Shown piece by piece: positions 35,201-47,200 of a stretch of DNA of 64,000 nt. Every line of letters begins with the position of its first letter. The stretch's first letter is position 1. A model generated the notes under the pieces. It had not been told where the DNA came from. It saw nothing but the letters and a program-made list of their open reading frames with translations, and made no database searches. Both the position numbers and the translations under genes were made by a program. The DNA comes from Plazaster borealis (lineage: Eukaryota > Echinodermata > Asteroidea > Forcipulatida > Labidiasteridae), in assembly GCA_021014325.1 (NCBI GenBank), contig CM037460.1, positions 14,923,486 through 14,987,485 on the forward strand, read 5' to 3'.

Positions 35201-38200
35201 ACGAGCAGTACCATTCCTCACCTGAAAAACTGTCATGCTTTTTGTGTAGAAATCTGGCGGTGTTTCAGAGAAGATTCTTGGTAATGCTGCCTGAATGAGT
35301 GTGCAGGGACCAAGTATACGTGATGATAGGTTCATCAAACCCTGCCTCACCTTCAAAGAGAACATCAGAGCATGATTTATGGGTTGAACAAAGAAAAATT
35401 GACTAGAGCAGGATTTGAACCTACGACCTCTGGATTAGCATGCCGGCGCTCTACCAACTGAGTTATCTAGCCCTTTTTAGGTCTCCCTATTTTGTCATCA
35501 CTTTGTTCGGGGCAGCATGAATTATGTTCCATTTCACTTATTAAAAGGGTCATATGAAAGGTGTTGAGTTGGTTTTTCACCTTTAATGTTGTCATTTTCA
35601 TCAATATGAAATACAGTGGAGATATTGCACAATTGACTTCTCTTAAAAACTGTCCCAAGAGAGGACCTGAGATTTTAACAAACCTGTCTTTGACTTTATT
35701 TTGGAGTATAAACCTTCAATCTTTAATATTTAACAAAACCTTTAACAAAACCTTTAACACAAACTTGGGCGTGATTGGAAAATGAGGTTTCTATAAAAAA
35801 TAAATATCCTTGTCCCAAGTTTTAATTTTGTTTCAATGTTAACTTTAATAGATTATTTGTATTTTATAAACATTGAAATTGAATTTATAACAAATTGCTT
35901 TAGGTATTTTTACTTTTAAAAATTTGGTATAAAATAAACAGAATTTACAAAGATTTGATTAAATAGATAAATAAAGCCTTTGTGCAAGTTGTTTTTTCGT
36001 TTTTCGATACGCGCAAGACTTGCACAGTCTATTGATGGACACAATGCCAAACCAACCATGTCTTGCATAAAGAGACCACAATACCAATCTTTAGGATTCA
36101 AATTGGTCTGCTCCAGAATGCAGAATGTTGTGGGTTGGATCCCACTCAAGGCTACAGTGGTTTATTCTGGCAGGACTCGGAAAGGACAAAACTAAATCAT
36201 ATTGGTGCAATAATTACGTCCGTTAACACCCATTTTTGAAAGAGTTCACAAGTTTAATAGTTGCAAAAAATAGTTAATGGCCTGACGTTTCGACCCTAGC
36301 AGAGTCTTTCTCGAATGCTAAATGACAACACAACACACATGAACAGGTATATAAGTGTAACATAAGCAGTCAAGTGGAAATACATGAATAGAGAGAGAGG
36401 CAGAGAGCACACAGAAAAAGCAAGGGGTAATGAATAGTTGAATAGGAGTTTAATAGCTAGTTAACTACAGTGTTGGGATCTAATGGACTCAAGAACGTGG
36501 TGGGATTGTTTTGGGGGTTGGTTTGGTTTGGGGGTGTTTGGTTTTTTTTTTTTGGGGGGGGTAGGGATACAAACAGAATCTTGATAGGGGAAAGTCTAGT
36601 AACTGACCTCATCTTTGAATGCATCACATGGGTCATGGATCAGGATCCAGCCTAACCTCCAACCTGGTACAAGATGCCTGCAATAAAACAAAGCAGTATT
36701 TTTATCTTGTATGTCTTCATTGAGCGATCTTGTGGGAACATCATCCAAAGTTCAGTTTGAATCCCGGTCAACCCAGTTATGGCATTTGGGTCCTTGAGTG
36801 CTTGAGCAAGACACTCAACCCTTATTTGCTTCCCTTCACCCAGGTGTATCAATGGGAACCTATGAAGGCTGAGATGGTGTTGCATTTGAGAAACCCTTAG
36901 CAGTATCCATTAACCATAATAGCTTCGTCCTTCGGATGGGACGTAGAACTGTAGGTCCTGTGTGTTGTGTTGTGTAATGCATGTTAAGAAACCCAGAACA
37001 TTTATCATTCAGAGAGGGGTTTCGCCTCCATGTTTCTGCCACGGTTGGCTGCTGATTTAACCATATCACCTTCAAGTAAACCCTTAACAAGGTGCAATAT
37101 GGGCCTCCTAGTTCAAACATAACTCTGCATACCTGTGGTAAAAGTAATGAGCACTTAAAGACGCTCATTGGTTGTGATAAAGCACTAATACGAATTGTTT
37201 ATTGTTATCACTATTAGCTACTTGGGGCTGTACATGCATGCAGATCCCCAGGGGCTGAAATGAATAATAATTTAAGGATAAAACTGGGAGCATACACCCT
37301 CTGTTGGCGAAATATAATAATGCATTATGCAATTGCAGGTCTTGATAACTAAGATTATGTATATGAGCAGAAACTAAAAAAGAATATCTTTCCGGCCTGA
37401 TGAAAGACAGAGTGCCGGATTTCTATTGGGAAAAGTATGAAAAAGCTGGAATATTGGCAATAGCTGGAAAACTGGCATACAGACGAGAAATTTGTTTTGT
37501 TTGGAATGTTTTTGTGTTGCTACACTGTCTTTGTCAGCATTTCTTCAAATGTAATTTTATTACTGCACCTTGTGACTCACCTTTTTGCGAGTCCACCACA
37601 TGTTAGTACTGGGACATTTTTGGCAATGGAGGATAATGGATGAAATTCTTGCCCTGGGAAAACCATATCAGCATAAACTTCATCAGACAAGATGGGCAGT
37701 CTGTACCGCTCAGCAACTGTAAACAAAAATGAGACATAAAGTTTAATTTTAAATGGTCAATTAAAAAATTTTAAAAACATCAACCTTTTTTTTTCAACAC
37801 AATAACGTATATAAACAGTTTAATTAAAGGCACTGAACACGTTTGAGTAATTGTCAAAGACCAGTGTTCTCATTTGGTGTATCCCAACATATGCATAAAA
37901 TAACAAGCCTGTGAAAATTTGGGCTCAATTGGTCATCGAAGTTGCAAGAAAATGATGAAAGAAAAAACACCCTTGTTGTACAAATTTGTGTGCTTTCAGA
38001 TAGGAATAAAAACTTCTTGCAAGAAGTTTTTATTATTTTAGTGAGAAATTACCTCTTTCTCAAAAACTACGTTACTTCAGAGGGAGTCGTTTCCTACAAT
38101 GTTTTATACTATCAACAGCTCTCCGTTGCTTGTTACCAATTAAGTTTTTATGCTAATATTTGTTTTGAGTCATTACCAAACGTGTATGATACCTTTTAAC

Positions 38201-41200
38201 ATGCCCTTGCCTTAAAATTTACAAAATGAAAGCAACTGCAAGTAAAGGAAATAATGTGCAAAACATTGCAACAAAAATAAGAAGTGCAGAATATTTTCAG
38301 TAAACACACTGAACTATTGTAACAAGTTTGAATTTCTTTGTTGCTCCATAATCGACATGTCCTGGTGGACTTTCCCAGTGTTGTAGTCCTCGAACTCGCC
38401 ACTCGTACTTGAGTACTACTCGAGTACTGTTTTGATTGTACTCATACTCGTACTCAGCTAGCAAAGTACTTGTACTTAAAGTCCATATCTAATACACCAA
38501 AAAAAAACCTTTACTCCAAGTCACGTACTTGATACTCAACTGAAAATATACTTGGACTCGATTTTAAGTACTCGTGGTCAAAATTATGTTGCGTCAATGT
38601 ACAATTATGCCAAGTTGCTACCAAAGGAATAGTGGAATAAAGTACTTGGAAAAGTAAAATTTAAGTTGTCTTTGATGTATTCCTGTTTAAAAGATAGCTA
38701 TCACAAGAAGCACGCATTGTCATCTTTAAATTAGAAGAAGAAAAAAAACAGTAAATATGTTGGTATCTCATTTTGCAGTATTTTTCTTTACAGAGTACTT
38801 TTCCTCCTACTCGTACTTGGAGATCAAAGAACTTAAAACTTGACTGTCAGACTCAATGCTAGACTACCATAAAACTCAGTACTCAGAGACTTGCCCTCAT
38901 ACTCAATGGCCCAAGTTCTTGTACTTGAGTACTACTTGGCCATCCTAGTACTTGGTAGTCCTTGATACTCGACTGAAAAGCACTTGACTACAACACAAGG
39001 TTAAACCCCCCCCCCCCCCCCCCGGACAATTCTGCAAAAAACTTGGCTAGAAGGTGAGAATGCAGTTGTTATTTTCAGCTGGTTTCTTACTTCTGCAGAT
39101 GTCTTCAAGATGTTGCTTGTTGAAGACTCCCCCACATGGGTTGGAAGGACTGTTTACGACGATGCATGCCGTCTTATTATCAATAAGAGATTCCATGTGT
39201 TCAAGATCAGCCTCCCAAGATTTCTCAGGCTATCAGTGCAAAAACAAACAAAGACACAAATAAAAGTTTGAGTTTTATTGTAATTTGTTCAAAAGTTTCT
39301 ATCAAAAGTACTCTCTGTGAGGAGAGGGCGCAGTAAGTAATGTGCAGGCAGGAGGTCTTATAATGATAACCAATAAGCCTTTATACATTTACTTACCAAA
39401 TGTAATTTTAGAAATTATGGCTTTGGCTTAAAGCCTCAACAATTTTCAAAAACTTACACTTTCGGTACAAGAATTCAAACAGACAGACAGTGCCAAGAAG
39501 AGAGCCAAAGTTTTGGTTAAAAAATGGTCTTTACAAGCACACACACGTGTGTAAACACCAGCAATCGTGGACCCTCCTTTGTTCAACTCTTTGTGATAGA
39601 AACCGTGGACCACAATGTGATAGCAACTGTGGACCTATTATCCCTTTTGTTATAGGTCCACGGTTTGAATGTGGATACCTACCCACACACGCACGTGTGT
39701 AAACACCGGCAATCGTGAACCCTCCTTTGTTCAACTCTTTGTGATAGCAACCGTGGACCACAATGTTTTCCTTTGTGATAGCAACTGTGGACCTATTGTC
39801 CCTTTTGTTATAGGTCAACGGTTTGAATGTGGATACCTACCCAAACACACACAGCACTTTGTTGCAGTCACTCTGTGGACATTCCTTTGTTCTGTACACT
39901 TAAGGAAAATCCTATTCTTCAACACTGTAAAAAACACTGTGTGGACATGTGTAAGCCCACATAGTGTTTCAAAACCCTGCCTTGTGTGGACTTTGTATGT
40001 AATGCTTACCCACACGCACACACACACTAATTGTCAACCCTGTAAATCGAGGACTTCTTTTTGTTTATCATATGTTGGGACCTAGTGTTTTGTACATGAA
40101 ACTAAAGCCAGGATGTCGTGGCTAAGGAATACCTGCATCCCTTTTGCTAAAGTTTTCTGTTTCAATAGGCAGCTATCCTACATGTTTTTTTAATACAGTA
40201 AACTGAGAACGTGCCTTAGTTTCTCCCATTATTTAGACATACACTTTAAGGAAGCTCTTTTGGGTTTGTTAAAAAATCAAGATAAGGACCGATTTGATCC
40301 TGATCCTTATTGATGAGATATGTGGGATCCTTCTGTTGATCGCTCATTGTTCCCTTTTCTCAAAAAAGGTACTCTCTTGGGTTAAAATTAACAAAGAAAA
40401 CCTTGTGGAGAGCATTGTTCCAATGTGCACACAAACATCAAAGTCCCACCATTGCTCCCCTCCATTGGATTTGAACTTTTTGAGCAAGTCTTATAGAACT
40501 TGTACACAGTAGAAAATAAGGATTACTGTTTTGGGTTTGGTTTTTTTTGGATCTTTGGTTTTAATGGGTATATCATCATAGAGCAAGGACCAGTAGATAA
40601 ACCCATGGACTTGTGGACTGCCTACATTATGCCCCTTTTTAAAAAGAATTCCTATTAAAATAAATTCAACTTTGTCTTTTATAACACACTGCCAGACAGT
40701 AAACTGTCCTTTGTCTGATCAACAGTTTCTAAATTTATGGGCATTCTCAAAACCTACCAGTAGTTTGTATCCCCTGGGTTCAAACTGGTATGACCCTGCA
40801 AATGTACGGTATATGGAGAAACCTGGGCAGGGTACCAGCACATTCTGACCTGGGTTGGCTAGCACTAATAGTGCCATCTCTATTGCACCGGAACAGCCAC
40901 ATGCTAAAAGCACATCCTGAAAAAGAAAAAGAAAATGGTATTATTTGTAAAATTGTTATCTCCATTCAATGCCTGAGAATGATGCTTCTTCACATTGTGT
41001 GTAATTAAAACAAATCAAGGAAATTATCCAAAGAGGTAATCCATACCTGCCGACATTGAAACCTCAGAAATAGGATCACCAGTTTTACGAGTCCACAGAG
41101 ATAGCAACGCAAGAAGTTGTGCGAGTAAAGCTTATTACATGTACACATACAAATGATGTATGTATTTAAAACAATGTACAAAAATCACTGTATCCCGTAA

Positions 41201-44200
41201 GAAAATCTCTACTGTCACAAGCAAATGGCACTCTCTTTTGCCAGAACTTTTTGATCTTGTTCATTGCTGTCTCTTGTCGGAAATAGGAATGTTCTGATTT
41301 TTTTGCGGCCTATAATCTCAAAAATCTGGACAATTCCAATTAACTCTGAACAGTTGGCAAAACATTTTCAACATTTTTTAGGTTGTACAGAAAAAAACCT
41401 AACAAGGCCCCCCCCCCATCTTCCCCCTAAGTAGTTCTAATCAACAACTGTTGTGCTCGTCAGCAATGATGTGCATCAACCCTTCAATCCCAACCCTTCA
41501 AAATCCAACTGAATCTTTTGTTTGATTCTGTCTGACTGAGGACTGCACAAGTACATGTAAACTGATTATGCTTTTCAGATAGGATCAGACATAACCAGAG
41601 TCCAAAAGTTTGGGTGTTACCAATATGCTGTTGGGTTTTGTTAGAGTGAGGAATGATCTTAGTCAATTACTCAAGGGAGTTAGGATCAATACAATATTCA
41701 CAGTACCCAAACCCAACCCAACAGCATAATCTATGTCAACGCCATCCAGATCTTTTATTATTTTGACCCAATTTTTATGTTTCCTCTATGTTGATTTTGA
41801 TCACAATGAAAGTTAGTTATTCAGAACCTTTCTTACATAAAATATTGTTTTAAATCAAAAATCTACTAGGATAAACAAACGAAACCTGAGATTGCTGTTA
41901 AAAAACAACAAAACATTAACAGAAAAAGAGTGATTTGTGACTGAATACACAAAGAAAATCTTTTAAAAATCGTTTTTAATGAACAGGAATTCCACAATGT
42001 GATAAGAATATGCTCTTTATGGGAAAAGGAGCAGATGAACAAAGAGAAAATGTTAAAAAGGTAAAACTTATCTGACATTATTATTCAAAAGTACACTATT
42101 GAACTAATTTATTTTTGACAAAATATGTCATACCACCCTTTAAAATCAGTATTGCAATTTGTAGATCTCCAATTACTAACAAAAATGTTGCGCCTTTTAT
42201 CATTGGCTCAAACATGCCACACTTCCCGTGTGTAATGTGATTATATTGAACTATTATATTTCTTCATAGACCAACACACTAGAAAGTAAAATATCCTGCA
42301 GGGTTTTGACACCAGCCTGACCTGCACACACAGCAAAATTTACTCCAGTTTCTAAATGAAGTCAACCCTAGACAGGGTTCACAGAGAGTGACATTGGAGT
42401 TAAGGTAGCTGTGTAGATTAAAAAAAACTCATGTTCTGACTCAAAGAAAATAGTCAGTTTTCAATCAGTTAAAAAAAAATTATCAAAAACTTAAAGGAAC
42501 ATTACAGAATTGGTTTTTGCTGACAAACCAGTTGCTGGCAGTGTAAGCACTTTATATAATCCACCATATACATAAACTGACAAACCTGTAGAAGTTTGAG
42601 ATCGATCGGCCATCTGGGTCACGAGAAAATAGTGAAAAACCGATTACACATTTGCATGTGTTATACAATGCATGAATAAAACGCTCATGAGCGATAAACT
42701 CCAATCGGAAATTAGTTTTTATTTATTTCGAGACCTTTCAAGCAAATAAACTGCCCTTGTCTCTCATCTACTTTATAAGGCATGGTCCCCTTGTTGGTGC
42801 AAATTCACTTGGCTCATTCATGCACACTTGGATGGTCGATATGACTTGCACTCGGCACTTGTAACCAATGGTACCAAAATGGTAATTTTCCATAACTTAT
42901 TTAAAATCTGTATTATAAGAACATCACATACAAATATTTACAGAGGAAAGACCTCCTGGAACTTTTATTTCAATCAATTTAAAAACAGGTTCCTAGGTTT
43001 CAGAAAAATTCTCTTTAATTGCCCTCTTTAAAAATAACTAAATTATTTGAATAACTATATAAAGTATATAAATGTCAGGTTATGCACGTATGAACATCAG
43101 AAACAAAGTCAAGTTATGCATGCACCCTACTTAAAACGATAGTGTTCATGTCAGTTTATCCGATTAATTACCTTAGATGTTAGTGGTGACTCTGGAATTG
43201 AAAACTTTTTTGCGACTGCTTCTCTAGCAAACTCCACACCTGGGAAGAAAACATACAAACAAGCACCTCAGTAAACAGCTTTGAACTGAATTGAATTGAA
43301 CTGAATTTAACAATCCACCAGGTGAAAGTCATCACTGACAAAAAAAGTATTAAACTATAGGATCTAGCGCTGAGGAGATATGTTAAAATTGCAGCATGTT
43401 TTGGTAATTCTGGAGTTTTAGATTTCAAAGGGCTTCAGGAAACAGTATCCTCAGTGCTGAAGAGGTAGATCAAAGAGCATGATTGTCAATTTCTTTGAAT
43501 CTGAAGAAAATATCAGCTATTTTTTTTTTCAGCAGGCAGACACAAAAAGGTCTGAATCCAGACAAAAGTATTCAATTTCTCATCCCTACAATCTGGCTGT
43601 ACACATACTTTGCAACATGAGTACATTTTGGCATGTATACATGTACTCACAGTACTGTGTAGAAAAAAACAGTGCATTTTGGGGGGAAAATTTAAGAATA
43701 ACAATTAAATAATGGGTCATTCCATGCCAAATCACCTAAAATTCTGAAAAGTTTGGCAAGCACCGTCTCAGATTTTGCTATTTTTTTTTTAAACAATCCC
43801 CTATGTGTGCCATGAACACACACATAATTTTAGGCTAAAATGTAGGTTTTTAAAGACCTAGGCCTACCATTTGGCCTGTGCTACTTTTGACAGTAGATTC
43901 TAGTTGCTGGCATACCAGATACAATGTATATTAATTTTTAGCTACATATCTTATGTCCATTTGTAGATAAAAAAGCCCCAAAACACAAAATATCAATTTG
44001 AAGGGGCAGGGCTTTATTTTTAGGGGGTCATATCTCAGAAATGTTAAGGAGTAGGATTCTAAAATTATGTGTGTGTTCGTGGCACCCATAGGGGATTGTT
44101 TGAAGAATTCTTTTTGCAAAATCTGAGTTGGTGCCTGCAAACCCATCAGGTGAGTTGGCATGGAATGACCCTAATAATATCCAACAATGTGTACATGTAG

Positions 44201-47200
44201 CACCCATCTGTAAATGGGTGACCACGGAACTTGAATAGGTTAGAACGGTTCGTAGGAATTTGTGAAGAGACAAATTAAAAAAAGGTAATGCAAATAAAGA
44301 GGTGGTCTATCAGTCTTTGACAAGTTATCTAAATCCAAGTTGTTCTCAGAAATGTGACAACAGATGTAGGGGATGTTTCTATAGGTTAATAACCACTTCC
44401 TGTTTGGTGTAAAAATTGAAAATAGAAGTAGCTGTTGCAAACTGCTTACCAACCACAAGGACCTATGGAATAAATGCCACGACAAATTGTAAATGGCATC
44501 ACGTATTGTGGTCGACCCAAGCAGAGTCTTTCTCAAAGGCTAAATGACAACACACAACACACAAACAAGTCATACTAGTGTAACAAAAGTGCACAGTCAG
44601 GTGAAAAGAAGTACAAATTTACTACCGTTATGAAAAAAGTCCTATAGGCTTATTACTTTTGCTGTAGTCATCTTAACTTATGACAACGTTCTCTAAAAAT
44701 GTGCATCGCTATTTTAAAACAGAGTCAAGCAAACAAACTGACTGAATGTACTACATATTTGTTGAAATTATTTTCGTCCTTTACAAATGATTAATTCCTC
44801 TTTCGAATAATCAATAAATGGAACGTATTGCGTAAACAATTTCAAAAACAACATCTGGCAAAATATTTGTGGTCTCTAACAATATTCCTTATTTTATAAA
44901 TGAAAGTAACTCTACATTAAGTGGGAAATAGTTACTTTGGCTGGTGGCTAGAGGCAGTTCGAATCCTATGTTTTAGCAGCCTGGACACCGCAACGATTTT
45001 AGATGTTAATTTTGAATCGGGGATGAAGAATATAATTTGTTTTTTACCTCACCGATGTGTATTGAGCACTGTATACTCAGTACTTTCCCGAGTTCTGTGG
45101 AAAAAAAACCACAGGCAAATCACCCGAGTGGGATTCGAACCCACAACCTTTACAAAATTAACATCTATTAAATGAAGCCCTGCTAACTTTGTGACATGAG
45201 AATCAAGTTTCTAGACTGATGGACAATTCCACGCGAAAGTTGACATAACTCAAAGAATTTCAAATAGGACTTTTTGAACTTTTTTCACTTTTGCAGGTGA
45301 CACTGATACCTAAACCTTATGAAAATACATTGATATCACCAACATTTGCTCATTTTCATTTTTCCCCGCTCATTTGAATATTAACGCATAATTAAACGTC
45401 AAATTTTCACAAAAAATGGGACTTTTGTTTTAAATCTTTCATTATTTATCAACAGCAACATTTTAAAAAAAATATTATATGCAAAGTAGTACTTAGGATA
45501 CCTTCTTTAAAAAATTGGGGGGGGAAATGTTTTTTCTATTTGCACAAGTACACTGCACATGAACGTATTTTACGGGGGGTTTTTCCACGCAACCATGTAA
45601 CGTCCGTAACATTTTGGTCATCTTTTTCCCCAAAAACAAAATCTAATTAAGATTTTTTTTATACCACATATTCAAAGCTAAGTTTTGATGGGTAACTTTA
45701 TCCACAATGAAACTTGAAAATCCAATAACTAGAACTAGGCTAACGAGCGTTACGGACGTTACAAAATTTTGTTACGGACGTTACGTTATGGACGTTACAC
45801 ATTTACAGTGCACAAGTACATGGTAATAAATGTACACACCCCTATTTAACAATGAAAAGACCCTGATGCACATAGAACTAGGTCAGTGAGTATAAATTGT
45901 ATCAGTTTTATGCCTTTTGGTGGGAATGTTAGAAACACATGTCCAAGCTTAGGCAGGCAATATACAGCATAATGATCTGTTCACCTGGCCAGCCAGGGAG
46001 GAACAGATTTTCAGCCACCCAAAGGAGGATGTTATAGGGTGCGTTCGATTAGCTTCCCCATGTGTACCGGAGACTTACACTCGTGGCAGCCACAAAACGA
46101 GGCTAATCGAACGCTGCGGTGTTTCACTTGGCGCTCTGGGAAAATTAAGGTCAAAGGTTGTTGCATAGCAGCGCAACTGAACAAAGTGTAAGCAGACAGC
46201 TCTGTCATTTCCGTCGTCTGCTCAATTAGAAAATGTCGATTTACGTGACGACTCAATTTAATTATATCAATCATAATTTGTGCACACTCATCAACTGTAT
46301 GTTTTTCAGGAAACACATTTCCTTTCCATTTGCCTTAATTGTTTCATAGACGATAAATCTGTGTATTAATTTGTAGTTGTTGTACTCGCGTCGAATTCAA
46401 CTTGTCCCCCGCCATCTTAGTATGATACACCTGCAGCCGGAAACTACGTCATTACACCCGGGCATCCACCACAGACCCGCTCGCGAGCTGGGGCTGTGGT
46501 GGCCGACACCGGGGCAGACACGAGTATCAAGTGATGGCTAATCGAACGCTCTCGTGTAAGTTTAACTTACAAGTGTAAGCTAATCGAACGCACCAATAAC
46601 AAAACTCGAGCAACCCAAAATCATAATGCTGGGGAGCCGTATTTACTTTGACTTTGATGTCAGCAAAGCTGAAATGATTTTTAATCATTCTTGAAGTTTT
46701 CCAATTAATTACCTAAAACTTAAACATTCCCTGTTTGGCGACAATGCCTCTTCATGAACCTTCTGTCCTGGACATTTTGTCCTGGACATTCTGTCCTGGA
46801 CATTTTGTCCTGGACATTTTGTCCTGGACATTCTGTCCTGGACATTCTGTCCTGATTCTACATTTGGTTATTGACAGTTGTTCAGTGTTTGTATGAAATA
46901 ATTGTTAAAGTGAATTGATTATTGATTCAATGCAGACACTGATATTCTTAATGTGATTCCCAATTTGTTTTCCTCAGAAAATGAGTAGGCTAAAGATTTT
47001 TAATTATTCTTGAAGTTTGCCAATTAATAACCTAGAATTTAAACGTTTCCTGTTGGGCGACAATGCCTCTTTATGGGCATTCTGGCCTGATTCTACATTG
47101 TTTTTTGACAATTGTTCAGTGTTTATAAGAAGAGTTTTTAAAGTGCACATCCTGATTGATTATTGATTCCATTAATGCAGGCATGATATCCTTCCTATTT

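Noticed and set aside
39531..40085. Overlapping frames of 70-138 codons on both strands
   Set aside because: They run through the 148-bp tandem units on both strands and are repeat artefacts in a TAT intron.
46761..46854. Coding tandem repeat
   Set aside because: A 14-bp unit is not a multiple of three and no frame stays open across it.
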